From Eubacterium sp. (GTDB lineage Bacteria > Bacillota > Clostridia > Lachnospirales > Lachnospiraceae), in the NCBI GenBank assembly GCA_022776205.1, contig JALFIK010000183.1, positions 1 through 22,732 of the forward strand: 22,732 bases of DNA, in the 5' to 3' direction. The notes below the pieces were generated by a model that was given only the letters and a program-made list of their open reading frames with translations, did no database searches and was not told the DNA's origin. The position numbers and the translations under genes were made by a program. Below are positions 7,624-17,000 of the stretch, piece by piece (position 1 is the first letter of the stretch; every line of letters starts with the position of its first letter).

Positions 7624-8508
7624 ATGATCAATCCGATTATGAAAACAGAATGTCTCAAGGAGGGGAGGAACATTCGTCTTCCCATGATGGTAATACTGTA
7701 TAATGCCCTTCTTGCATTTATCACGATCATATTTATGTTTTTTAATGCAGAGTCTTTTCAGGAAGGCTACTCGTATGATACTGCTTCCTATTTGTATCAG
7801 TTTCTCATAATCAGCACGATACAGATCGGAACCGTTTTTTTCGGGATGCCTTTTCTGGTATGGTCCTGTTTTACCCAGGAACGGGAAAACCATATCATTG
7901 AGCATTTTTGCATGATTCCCGGATTTGCCAAACAATTTGTGATTGCAAGAATCACGAGAATCATGGCGGTGAATATGCTGTTGTTTATTTCAAGTCTTCC
8001 GATCATTTCCCTGTCATGCATTTATAGTGGTTTTCCCTGGGCAAAAATTGTGCGCCTTGGGATTATGATCATGATTTTTTCTTTCTGGAGTGGATCGATA
8101 TCCGTCTTTTCTTTTTGTATGTGTAAAAAGGGGATCTGGGCATTTGCACAAAATGCTCTGCTGGAAGGCGGAATGCTTATCGGAACTTTGCTTGTTGTGG
8201 AATTAATCCGAAATCTTGCCCTTTCCGTATCCGGGCAGGCAGTACCCGTACCTCTGGTGACTAATCTTTGTATTTTGCTTGTTCTGCTCAATCCGCTGGC
8301 GGCATACATGGGATATTACGGAAATGTAACAGGGGATATCGGTCTGGTGAATACTTACTGTAGTCATATCGGAGTTGATACGACGGGACAGCTTTTCTCC
8401 CTGCTTTTTTATAAAGCGGCAAGTATTATCTGTATTTTCATGGGAATTGTTTTTCTTGCTCTGGCAGTCTGGCAGCTGGAGAAGGAAACTCCGCAGGAAA
8501 TAAAGTAA
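7624..8508 (+). CDS. ABC-2 type permease subunit
   Basis: 294 residues with six hydrophobic stretches at about 20-40, 58-82, 116-136, 142-166, 180-200/212-232 and 264-286, typical of a half-size ABC-2 membrane subunit. The segment CFTQERENHIIEH after the second helix is the cytoplasmic coupling region usual in this family. ATG 7624 is preceded by CGGAGGTAAG, and the gene lies four bases after the ATPase gene, so the two are surely a pair. No substrate can be read from it. In this context, controlled by a VanRS-like pair, export or resistance to an envelope-active compound is a reasonable but unproven guess. No terminator is visible before the next gene. Confidence 0.85.
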   Translation: MINPIMKTECLKEGRNIRLPMMVILYNALLAFITIIFMFFNAESFQEGYSYDTASYLYQFLIISTIQIGTVFFGMPFLVWSCFTQERENHIIEHFCMIPGFAKQFVIARITRIMAVNMLLFISSLPIISLSCIYSGFPWAKIVRLGIMIMIFSFWSGSISVFSFCMCKKGIWAFAQNALLEGGMLIGTLLVVELIRNLALSVSGQAVPVPLVTNLCILLVLLNPLAAYMGYYGNVTGDIGLVNTYCSHIGVDTTGQLFSLLFYKAASIICIFMGIVFLALAVWQLEKETPQEIK

Positions 8509-8515
8509 ATTTCTG

Positions 8516-8544
8516 TATACAAAAACCGGGCTTTATGCTATAAT
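8516..8544 (+). promoter_or_regulatory. Probable sigma-A promoter of thrC
   Basis: A perfect -10 TATAAT (8539-8544) lies 17 bases downstream of a fair -35 TATACA (8516-8521). Transcription would start near 8551, about 45 bases before the thrC start. Confidence 0.7.
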
Positions 8545-8595
8545 TGTGGCGTTTATACGTGAAAAATGGAAATTCAGGACATACTGGAGGTTACT

Positions 8596-10086
8596 ATGGA
8601 TTTAATTTATAAAAGTACGAGAAACGACCAGGAGACAGCGACAGCTTCCCAGGCGATTTTAAAGGGACTGGCAGATGAGGGGGGACTTTTTGTTCCGACA
8701 CAGATTCCGAAGCTGGACAGATCTCTGGACGAACTGTCCCAGATGAATTACCAGGAAGTTGCCTATGAAGTGATGAAGCTGTACCTTACGGATTTTACAC
8801 CGGAAGAATTAAAACACTGTATTCGCAGTGCCTATGATGAAAAATTTGATACGGATAATATTGCGGAGATTGTGAAGAAGGGAGATGCTTTCTATCTGGA
8901 ATTATTCCATGGAAAGACCATCGCCTTTAAGGACATGGCATTGTCCATTCTTCCCTATCTGATGACGACAAGTGCAAAGAAGAATCAGGTGAAGAATGAG
9001 ATTGTGATTCTGACAGCCACATCGGGAGATACGGGAAAGGCAGCTCTGGCAGGATTTGCCGACGTACCGGGAACGAAGATCATTGTTTTTTATCCGAAAC
9101 ATGGTGTGAGTCCGATTCAGGAGAAGCAGATGGTGACCCAGCGTGGAAAGAATACTTATGTCATCGGAATTGAGGGAAACTTCGATGATGCCCAGACCGG
9201 TGTGAAGAAGATGTTTTCCGACAGAGCTCTTGCGGAAGAGATGGACAGGGCAGGATTCCAGTTCTCCTCTGCCAATTCCATCAATATTGGCCGTCTTGTT
9301 CCCCAGATTGTATATTATGTGTACAGCTATGCCCGGCTGCTTAAGACAGGGGAGCTTTCCCATGGTGAAAAGATAAATGTAGTTGTGCCAACGGGAAATT
9401 TTGGTAACATTCTGGCGGCTTATTATGCAAAACAGATGGGGGTTCCGATCGCAAAGCTCGTTTGTGCATCCAATGAGAATAAAGTATTATTTGATTTCTT
9501 TACCACGGGCTGTTATGACAGAAACAGGGAATTTATTCTCACTTCTTCTCCATCCATGGATATTCTTATTTCCAGTAATTTAGAGCGTCTGATTTACCAG
9601 ACTGCCGGACGGGATGTGAAAAAGAACAGTACATTTATGAAAGAACTCAGCACAAAGGGCACCTACACAGTTACCGATGAGATGAGGGAGCAGATGAAAG
9701 ATTTCTGTGGAAATTATGCGACGGAAGAAGAAACTGCACAGACAATTCGGGAAACATATGAAAAGACCGGTTATGTAATTGACACCCACACGGCAGTGGC
9801 AGCGGCTGTATATAAGAAATACAGACAGGAGACCGGTGATGAGACGAAGACGGTAATTGCCTCCACGGCCAGCCCGTATAAGTTTACGAGAAGTGTTATG
9901 AATGCGATTGATCCTTCTTATGATACGAGAAGTGATTTTGAGCTCATTGATGAGCTTGAGAAGCTGTCCGGTGTGAAGGTTCCTCAGGCAATCGAGGACA
10001 TCCGCAGTGCCCCGGTGCTGCATGATACGGTCTGTGAGACAGAAGATATGTGTAAGGAAGTGAAAAAAATTCTTTCCCTCGAATAA
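8596..10086 (+). CDS. thrC: Threonine synthase
   Basis: 496 residues. The enzyme converts O-phosphohomoserine to threonine with pyridoxal phosphate, the last step of the threonine pathway, in the cytoplasm. It begins with the family-typical YKSTRN...ADEGGLFVP. The PLP lysine is K112 in LFHGKTIAFKDMA, and the phosphate-binding and substrate loop is TATSGDTGKAAL (140-151). SSANSINIGRLVPQ and PTGNFGNILAAYYAK are also conserved. ATG 8596 is chosen because GGAGG stands five bases upstream; an in-frame ATG at 8566 has no such site. The length is normal for the longer type of bacterial threonine synthase. It has its own promoter, and another strong promoter lies just after its stop. Confidence 0.96.
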   Translation: MDLIYKSTRNDQETATASQAILKGLADEGGLFVPTQIPKLDRSLDELSQMNYQEVAYEVMKLYLTDFTPEELKHCIRSAYDEKFDTDNIAEIVKKGDAFYLELFHGKTIAFKDMALSILPYLMTTSAKKNQVKNEIVILTATSGDTGKAALAGFADVPGTKIIVFYPKHGVSPIQEKQMVTQRGKNTYVIGIEGNFDDAQTGVKKMFSDRALAEEMDRAGFQFSSANSINIGRLVPQIVYYVYSYARLLKTGELSHGEKINVVVPTGNFGNILAAYYAKQMGVPIAKLVCASNENKVLFDFFTTGCYDRNREFILTSSPSMDILISSNLERLIYQTAGRDVKKNSTFMKELSTKGTYTVTDEMREQMKDFCGNYATEEETAQTIRETYEKTGYVIDTHTAVAAAVYKKYRQETGDETKTVIASTASPYKFTRSVMNAIDPSYDTRSDFELIDELEKLSGVKVPQAIEDIRSAPVLHDTVCETEDMCKEVKKILSLE

Positions 10087-10088
10087 TG

Positions 10089-10117
10089 TTGACAGGATTG
10101 GAAAACTGTTGTATTAT
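10089..10117 (+). promoter_or_regulatory. Near-consensus sigma-A promoter upstream of rpoD
   Basis: A perfect TTGACA (10089-10094), a 17-base spacer and TATTAT (10112-10117) start two bases after the thrC stop. Initiation near 10124 would give a leader of about 245 bases before rpoD. A second TATAAT at 10134-10139 has only a weak -35 with a 19-base spacer. Confidence 0.8.
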
Positions 10118-10123
10118 ATTGAT

Positions 10124-10369
10124 AACATGAGAATATAATAGGTTGAGTGTCGTTACTTGATTTGTTGTGCAAAGAAGCGGAAAGGAGTTCGGAACTAAGG
10201 GAATGGTCCTCCGCAGGCGGAGAATCCTGCAAAGCAGGGTTCTCTTTCTTTCGTCTAGGAGAATTTGACAGGAACTGTGCTGCCGATGCGGACTGACCGG
10301 CATGCAGAGTGGGAACGAAAGAGTTACTCGGGACAGCGGTTTTGAAGATTTTTAGTTGGGAGAACATAA
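10124..10369 (+). promoter_or_regulatory. Long structured leader of rpoD, possible attenuator or small RNA
   Basis: The 246 bases between the predicted start site and rpoD hold no convincing gene but several strong pairings. CTCCG-CAGG-CGGAG (10209-10222) overlaps by a few bases an 11-pair hairpin at 10220-10244. Further on, TGCCG/CGGCA forms the core of an arm near 10280-10305, enclosed by CTTTCGT (10248-10254) pairing with ACGAAAG (10315-10321). GCAGG (10213-10217) could also pair with CCTGC (10226-10230), which would break the 11-pair hairpin. This layout fits a conditional terminator, or a separate RNA of about 130 bases. I do not recognise it as a known riboswitch, T-box or 6S RNA. Function and ligand are unknown. 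Confidence 0.5.
10220..10251 (+). terminator. Terminator-like hairpin within the rpoD leader
   Basis: GAGAATCCTGC pairs with GCAGGGTTCTC over 11 pairs with one G-U, around an AAA loop, followed by TTTCTTT. The T-run is interrupted by one C, so termination may be partial or conditional. It could also serve read-through from thrC. Confidence 0.55.
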
Positions 10370-11473
10370 ATGGATGATACAAAGTTAGTTTTTACAAATA
10401 TCATGGAGAATCTTCTCAAGCAGGCACATAAGAATAAAAATGTACTTGAGTATAAGGAGATTAATGATGCATTTAAAAATGTGGAGCTGACTCCGGATAA
10501 GTTTGAATGGATTCTTGATTATTTTGAAAAACAGGGCGTTGATGTTTTAAATACCAACGATGAAGATGCGGACGATGATAATTTTATCGATGATGATGCA
10601 GAAGAGGTGGAGATCATTGATGATGCCGATATTTTAGAGGGGGTAAGTCTCGAAGATCCGGTCCGCATGTACTTAAAGGAGATAGGTAATATTCCGCTGC
10701 TTACAGCGGAGGAGGAAGTGTTTCTTGCCCAGCGGATTGAAAAGGGAGATGAGCAGGCAAGAAAGCAGCTCATTGAGGCGAACTTAAGACTGGTTGTCAG
10801 TATTGCCAAGAAGTATGTCGGCAGGGGTATGTCTTTCCTCGATCTCATCCAGGAAGGTAACATGGGACTTATGAAAGCCGTGGAGAAGTTCGATTATAAG
10901 AAGGGCAATAAGTTCAGTACCTACTCCACCTGGTGGATTCGTCAGGCAATTACAAGGGGAATTGCAGATACGGCGAAGACGATCCGTGTACCGGTACATA
11001 TGGTCGAGACGATCAACAAGACTCTGCGCACTTCAAGAATGCTCCTCCAGGAACTGGGAAGAGAACCAACGAATGAAGAGATTGCCAAAAAGATGAACAT
11101 GCCCGTGAGCAAGATTGATGAGATTTTAAAGACGTCCCGGGATCCTGTTTCTCTGGATACGCCGATTGGTGAGGAAGAAGACAGCCAGCTTGGCGATTTC
11201 ATCGAAGATGAATCTCTCCTTTCTCCGGTCGATTCCGCATCCTTCTCCATGCTCAAAGAAGAACTGGAAGAAGCCATGGCTTCCCTCACGGAAAGAGAGA
11301 GAAACGTGATCAAACTCCGTTTTGGACTGGACGATGGAAAGACGCGTACTTTGGAGGAAGTGGGCAAGGAGTTTAATGTCACGAGGGAGAGAATCCGTCA
11401 GATTGAGGCAAAGGCACTCCGAAAGCTCCGTCATCCGAGCAGAAGCAGGAAACTGAAAGATTTCCTTGAATAG
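10370..11473 (+). CDS. rpoD: Primary RNA polymerase sigma factor RpoD/SigA
   Basis: 367 residues, the usual length for Gram-positive SigA. A weakly conserved region 1.1-like segment (1-60) and an acidic stretch (about 62-88) precede region 1.2 (DPVRMYLKEIGNIPLL, about 96-111). Region 2 (about 131-200) has LIEANLRLVVSIAKKYVGRG, the core-binding DLIQEGNMGLMKAVEKFD and the -10 melting and recognition block FSTYSTWWIRQAITR. Region 3 follows, and region 4 (about 300-360) has LTEREREV-type sequence and the helix-turn-helix TLEEVGKEFNVTRERIRQIEAKALRKLRHPSR, which reads the -35. ATG 10370 follows TGGGAGAAC. It directs most housekeeping transcription, and the -35/-10 pairs listed here fit it. The long leader suggests regulated expression. 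A strong terminator follows. Confidence 0.97.
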   Translation: MDDTKLVFTNIMENLLKQAHKNKNVLEYKEINDAFKNVELTPDKFEWILDYFEKQGVDVLNTNDEDADDDNFIDDDAEEVEIIDDADILEGVSLEDPVRMYLKEIGNIPLLTAEEEVFLAQRIEKGDEQARKQLIEANLRLVVSIAKKYVGRGMSFLDLIQEGNMGLMKAVEKFDYKKGNKFSTYSTWWIRQAITRGIADTAKTIRVPVHMVETINKTLRTSRMLLQELGREPTNEEIAKKMNMPVSKIDEILKTSRDPVSLDTPIGEEEDSQLGDFIEDESLLSPVDSASFSMLKEELEEAMASLTERERNVIKLRFGLDDGKTRTLEEVGKEFNVTRERIRQIEAKALRKLRHPSRSRKLKDFLE

Positions 11474-11517
11474 TCTTTATTTCGGGTGTTGCCATAAGAT
11501 AAATAATTGATTACAAT

Positions 11518-11555
11518 AATGGGAAGACTAAGGAACTTAGGATTCCCATTTTTTT
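11518..11555 (+). terminator. Intrinsic terminator after rpoD
   Basis: AATGGGAA pairs with TTCCCATT and, after a symmetric GA/GA internal loop, CTAAG pairs with CTTAG around a GAA loop. A run of T's to 11555 follows. It ends the rpoD transcript and separates it from nadE. Confidence 0.9.
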
Positions 11556-11619
11556 CGAGTGACAGGAAGTACCGCATTTCCTGCCATTCAAATGAAAGAG
11601 CATAGCAGAGGAGAAAGCG

Positions 11620-13551
11620 ATGAAGGATGGTTTTTTAAAGGTCGGTGTGGCTTGCGTTGATGTGAAGGTTGCAGATCCGGCTTACAATAAAGAAAAAGTG
11701 ATGGAAGTTGTTTACAGGGCAAAAGAGAGGGGAACGAAACTTCTTCTCTTTCCGGAGCTTGTGCTTACCGCCTATACCTGTGGAGATCTTTTTTTACAAA
11801 AGACTTTGCTTGACGGAGCAAAAGAGCAGTTATTTGCCATTCTTAAAGAGACCCGGGAGATGGATATGGTCATTGTTCTCGGAATGCCTCTTGTTGTAAA
11901 TCACAAACTGTATAATTGTGGTGTTTTTATACAAAAAGGTAAGATTCTTGGTGTGGTGCCGAAACATTATCTTCCGAACTATTCGGAATTTTATGAAGCA
12001 AGACATTTCGCCCCGGGAGAAAAGGAGGTACAGAGAATCCGACTTGGCGGAGAGGAAGTTCCTTTCGGAATGAATCTTTTGTTTTGTTGTGAAAACATGG
12101 AAGAACTGGTGATTGGATGTGAAGTATGTGAGGACTTGTGGGCTCCGCTGCCACCGTCTACGCATCATGCTCTTGCGGGAGCCACGGTAATCTGTAATCC
12201 GTCAGCCAGTGATGAGACAACAACAAAGGATACTTATCGGAAAGGCCTTGTTTCCTATCAGTCTGCCAGACTTGTCTGTGCCTATCTATATGCCTGTGCC
12301 GGGGAGGGGGAATCTACACAGGATCTTGTGTACAGCGGTCATAATATGATTGCAGAGTATGGGTCTGTATTAAAAGAATCCCGCCGTTTTGAAAATGAAT
12401 TCATTGAGACAGAGATTGATCTGCAGAGGCTTGAAGCAGACCGGCGCCGTATGACTACCTTTGAAACAGAGGGAGAAGATGGTTATACGAGGGTGTATTT
12501 TAAATATGATTCCCTGGATGAGACGACGCTTACCCGGAAGTTTTCAAGAACACCTTTTATCCCTGCAGATAAAAAAGACCGGGAAAAACGTTGCGATGAA
12601 ATTCTTACGATTCAGGCCATGGGCCTTAAAAAAAGACTGGCTCATACAGGATGTCAGTCTGCTGTAGTGGGAATCAGCGGAGGACTGGATTCGACGCTGG
12701 CAGTTCTTGTGACGGCCCGGGCATTTGATATGCTTGGGATTCCGAGAAAGAATATTGTCTGCGTTACTATGCCATGTTTCGGGACGACGGACCGCACGTA
12801 TTCCAATGCGGTAACCCTTACAAAAAAACTGGGGGCATCCCTTCGGGAAATCCGGATTAACAAAGCAGTGGATCAGCATTTTAAAGATATTGGGCATAAT
12901 CCGGACAAACATGATGTGACGTATGAGAATTCTCAGGCGAGGGAGCGGACGCAGATTCTCATGGATATAGCTAATCAGACCGATGGAATGGTGATCGGAA
13001 CAGGAGATATGTCGGAACTTGCCCTTGGATGGGCGACTTACAACGGAGATCATATGTCCATGTATGCGGTCAACTGCTCCGTGCCAAAGACGCTGGTTCG
13101 CCATCTGGTCCGCTACTATGCTGACACCTGTGCCGAAGAGGAACTTAAAAAAGTGCTTCTGGATATTCTTGATACGCCGGTGAGCCCGGAGCTTCTTCCT
13201 CCGGTTGACGGAGTGATCTCCCAGAAAACAGAAGACCTGGTGGGACCTTATGAACTGCACGATTTCTTTTTATATTATATGCTCCGTTTCGGATTCACTC
13301 CGGAAAAAATCTTCCGTCTCGTAAAGGAAGCATTCGGGGAGGAGTATGATGATGCAACTTATTATAAATGGCTGCGTACTTTCTGCTGGCGTTTTTTTGC
13401 CCAGCATTTCAAGAGATCCTGCCTTCCGGACGGGCCGAAGGTCGGCTCTGTTGCGGTGTCTCCAAGGGGAGATTTAAGAATGCCGAGTGATGCCAGTCCG
13501 GCGGTATGGATGGCACAGCTGGATGCACTGAAAGAAAAACTGGGCCTTTAA
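11620..13551 (+). CDS. nadE: Glutamine-dependent NAD+ synthetase
   Basis: 643 residues. The enzyme makes NAD+ from deamido-NAD+, ATP and glutamine, the last step of NAD biosynthesis. The N-terminal nitrilase-type amidase (about 1-275) frees ammonia from glutamine and has the triad E46 (LFPELVLTAY), K115 (VPKHYLPNYSEF) and C170 (GCEVCEDLW). The C-terminal synthetase (about 320-640) has the ATP loop SGGLDST (353-359) and the later GTGDMSELALGW block. Both halves are complete, and the length matches the two-domain type. ATG 11620 follows AGAGGAGAAAG. No promoter stands out in the gap after the rpoD terminator. Its TAA overlaps the stop of the convergent minus-strand gene by three bases, within the palindrome GCCTTTAAGGC. 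Confidence 0.96.
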   Translation: MKDGFLKVGVACVDVKVADPAYNKEKVMEVVYRAKERGTKLLLFPELVLTAYTCGDLFLQKTLLDGAKEQLFAILKETREMDMVIVLGMPLVVNHKLYNCGVFIQKGKILGVVPKHYLPNYSEFYEARHFAPGEKEVQRIRLGGEEVPFGMNLLFCCENMEELVIGCEVCEDLWAPLPPSTHHALAGATVICNPSASDETTTKDTYRKGLVSYQSARLVCAYLYACAGEGESTQDLVYSGHNMIAEYGSVLKESRRFENEFIETEIDLQRLEADRRRMTTFETEGEDGYTRVYFKYDSLDETTLTRKFSRTPFIPADKKDREKRCDEILTIQAMGLKKRLAHTGCQSAVVGISGGLDSTLAVLVTARAFDMLGIPRKNIVCVTMPCFGTTDRTYSNAVTLTKKLGASLREIRINKAVDQHFKDIGHNPDKHDVTYENSQARERTQILMDIANQTDGMVIGTGDMSELALGWATYNGDHMSMYAVNCSVPKTLVRHLVRYYADTCAEEELKKVLLDILDTPVSPELLPPVDGVISQKTEDLVGPYELHDFFLYYMLRFGFTPEKIFRLVKEAFGEEYDDATYYKWLRTFCWRFFAQHFKRSCLPDGPKVGSVAVSPRGDLRMPSDASPAVWMAQLDALKEKLGL

Positions 13552-13976
13552 GGCTTTGCCTTTGACAGGGCGTTTTTGATTGCCTGCTGAAGGATTAGGC
13601 CGGTATATTTGTTGTCAGAATCCAGTTTCAGATCGTCAACGGAGGAAATGGTGTCGAGCTGATCATTGATTTCCTCCAGGGACGGTTCGAGAAGAGGATA
13701 CATGGTGGTTATGCTGTCAGAAAGATGATTCAGGCTTACGGAAGTGATATGGTCTTCATCAACGGAAACAGCTACATCCAGAGTCTGGTCTCCCAGTGTG
13801 ACCGTGGAAGTGTAGACACCGGGGATGTAGACGCCGGCACTGGTTTTTTTGTCTTTTTCATCCGGGACGAACATAAAGATAAGCAGGAGGATCAATATGA
13901 TGCCCAGACAGATGAACAGAGCGGTATAGATTAGTTCCTTTGCTTTTAATACAACGATTTTTGTTTTTGCACTCAA
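13548..13976 (-). CDS. Small membrane-anchored protein, function unknown
   Basis: 142 residues on the minus strand. A short basic N-terminus (SAKTKIVVLKAKE) precedes one membrane helix at about residues 15-38. The outside domain of about 100 residues includes GVYTSTVTLGDQTLDVAVSVDEDHITSV. That beta-hairpin pattern recalls small FMN-binding-like or secreted domains, but no flavin attachment motif is visible and I do not assign a family. The only plausible start in frame is TTG 13976, preceded at about 10 bases by GGAAGG. An ATG at 13999 is in another frame and is separated from the gene by an eight-T run; one added T would join them. The gene converges on nadE and is divergent from polC, with no clear promoter seen. 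Confidence 0.7.
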   Translation of the reverse strand: MSAKTKIVVLKAKELIYTALFICLGIILILLLIFMFVPDEKDKKTSAGVYIPGVYTSTVTLGDQTLDVAVSVDEDHITSVSLNHLSDSITTMYPLLEPSLEEINDQLDTISSVDDLKLDSDNKYTGLILQQAIKNALSKAKP

Positions 13977-14065
13977 AAAAAACAGTCCTTCCGATTCATA
14001 TTTAGTAAAGTGTATTCTGTGGGGAAAAAATATATGAATGGAAGATGGAACGAAGGGGGAATTTT

Positions 14066-17000
14066 ATGCTGGAAGGTCAGACATTTGTGGATGTCTTTCC
14101 GGATTTTACCGTGCCGGAATCTTTGCGATACGCACTTTCTAATGCGGTTGTCACAAAGGTGGTGATGAAACAGCAGACTAATGAGCTCGTGATTCATTTA
14201 AAAAGTGAACACCTCTTTTCCAGAAGACAATTAAATAAAATTGCCTATGACCTGAAAAAAGAATTGTTTGGCAGGACAAAGGTTTTTGTATCCATTGAGG
14301 ATACCTATGTTTTGCCGGAGGTTTACACGTCGGAACAGATTATGAAAGAATACTGGGACAGTATTCTTTATGAAGTAAAGAAGATGGGACAGGTGGAATA
14401 CAGCCTCCTGTCGAACTGTGAGTGGGGATTTGACGGCAATATTATGACGATTCTCCTGGATGATTCTTTTCTTGCAAGGAACAAGGCTCCAGTGTTAAAA
14501 GAGTATCTTCAGAAGACATTTGCGACTCGCTTTTCCAGAGATGTGCAGGTTGGATTTGATTTTACGGATGATGCCAAACAGGCCTTTTATAAAGCCAGAA
14601 ACCATAAACTTAATCTGGAAGTGGATATGGTCATGCAGCAGATTGAGAAGGCAGAAGGGGAAAAAAAGGAAGCCGGAGAGAAAAATCCGGACAGGGAAGA
14701 GAAGAAGCAGAGAAGCTATTCCGGAAACTTTTTTGAGGAGAGGGCAAGAAGACAGGAATTTGGTGGCAGGAGACATGCAAAAGATCCGGATGTGATTTTT
14801 GGAAAGGATTGCGATGGGGAGGTTGTGCCGCTTGAGGAGATTGTTGATGAAATCGGTCAGGTAGTTGTCCGCGGAAAAATCCTGAAGATAGACCTGAGGG
14901 AGATTCGCCGGGAACGGACGATTGTCAGTTTCCATATCACGGATTTTACCGATACGATCGTCGGGAAAATTTTCATAGGAAATGATCGCCTGCCGGAATT
15001 TCTTGATGTCTTTGAAAAGGGAAAGTTCTATAAAGTAAAAGGAATGCCCCGGATGGATAATTTCGAACATGACCTTACTTTGTCCTCCATTTCCGGGATA
15101 AAACCCATACCGGATTTTACGGAAAAACGAATGGATAAAAGTCTTGAAAAAAGGGTGGAACTTCATCTTCATACGGTGATGAGCGATTTAGACAGCGTTG
15201 TGGATATTAAAAAGGTCATAAATCAGGCAAAAGAATGGGGACATCCGGCTCTGGCGATTACCGATCACGGTGTGCTCCAGGCTTTTCCCATTGCAAACCA
15301 CTGTATTACCATGGAAGAGCCATTCAAGATCATTTATGGAGTGGAAGGATATTTTGTCAATGATTTAAAGAAACTGGTGGTGAACGATAAAGGACAGACG
15401 CTTCTTGATGATTATGTCGTCTTTGATCTGGAGACAACCGGTTTCAGCCCGGTTCATGATGCCATCATAGAAATTGGAGCGGTAAAGGTAAGTGGAGGGA
15501 AAATTACAGATCATTACAGTGTTTTTGTAAATCCCCGGAGGCCGATTCCCCTTCGAATTACAGAGCTTACCAGTATTGAGGATTCCATGGTAAAAGATGC
15601 GAAGACCATCGAAGAAATTTTGCCCGAATTCCTGCATTTTTGTGAGGGATGCAGTCTTGTTGCCCACAATGCGGAATTTGACGTGAGTTTTATTGAAGAA
15701 AATGCGGCGCGTCAGGGCTTTTCCACAGATTTCACCGTTCTTGACACAGTGCAGATGGCCAGACTTCTCCTTACGGAGCTAAGTAAATTTAAATTAAATA
15801 CGGTGTGCAAGCATCTGGGAATCAAGCAGGAACATCACCACAGGGCGGTGGATGATGCCAGGGTGACGGCGGAAGTATTTCTTCGATTTGTGGAGATGCT
15901 CGAGGAAAAAGAGGTGCGTACCCTTAAGGAATTAAATGAAATGGGGGCAGTATCCCCGGATCTTATTAAGAAAGCACCGACTTATCACGGAATTATCCTT
16001 GTGCAAAATGAGACGGGGCGGGTGAACTTAAACCGGCTGGTATCTGCATCCCATCTGGATTATTTTAACCGAAGGCCCCGGATGCCGGAAAGCCTCATTC
16101 AGAAATACCGGGAAGGACTTCTGATTGGTTCTGCCTGTGAGGCGGGGGAACTTTTTCAGGCGATTATCCGCGGAAAAAGCGAGGAAGAACTGGCTGAAAT
16201 TGTCCGTTTTTATGATTATCTGGAAATTCAGCCTGTGGGAAATAATGCCTTTATGCTGGAAAGTGACCGTTATGATGCCCAGACGGTGGAAGACCTGCAA
16301 AACTATAATCGAAAAATCGTAGAATTGGGAGAGCGGTACCATAAACCGGTTGTGGCGACCTGTGATGTGCATTTCCTGAATCCGGAAGACGAGCAGTACC
16401 GTCGGATTTTAATGGCAGGAAAAGGGTTTGCTGATGCAGATAAACAGGCACCTCTTTATTTCCGGACGACGGAGGAAATGCTGGAGGAATTTTCCTATCT
16501 GGGAGAGGCAAAAGCCAGGGAAGTTGTCATAACAAATACAAATAAAATCGCAGACATGATCGAGAAAATCTCACCGGTTCACCCGGATAAATGCCCCCCG
16601 GTCATTCCGAAATCCGATGAGACCCTTACGAAGATCTGCTATGATAAAGCCCACGAAATTTACGGACCGGACCTTCCGGATATTGTGGAAGAGCGTCTGC
16701 AGAGGGAACTTCACTCGATTATCTCCAACGGATTTGCCGTTATGTACATTATCGCACAGAAACTGGTATGGGATTCCAATGCCCATGGATATCTGGTTGG
16801 TTCGAGGGGCTCTGTCGGATCGTCTTTTGTGGCGACCATGGCAGGAATCACGGAAGTGAATCCTCTTTCTGCCCATTATATCTGTCCGGAATGCCATTTT
16901 GTGGATTTTGATTCTGATCTGGTGAAACCTTATTCTCAAAAAGGTATGTCCGGATGTGATATGCCCGACCGAAACTGCCCGGTATGCAAAACGCCTCTTA

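Noticed and set aside
10205..10268. A short Arg-rich upstream peptide starting at ATG 10204
   Set aside because: There is no proper ribosome binding site, and its sequence is explained by the hairpin arms.
10124..10369. T-box or 6S RNA identity for the rpoD leader
   Set aside because: No T-box GGTGGNACCGCG motif and no convincing long closing stem with a central bubble could be seen, so I kept it as an unassigned leader.
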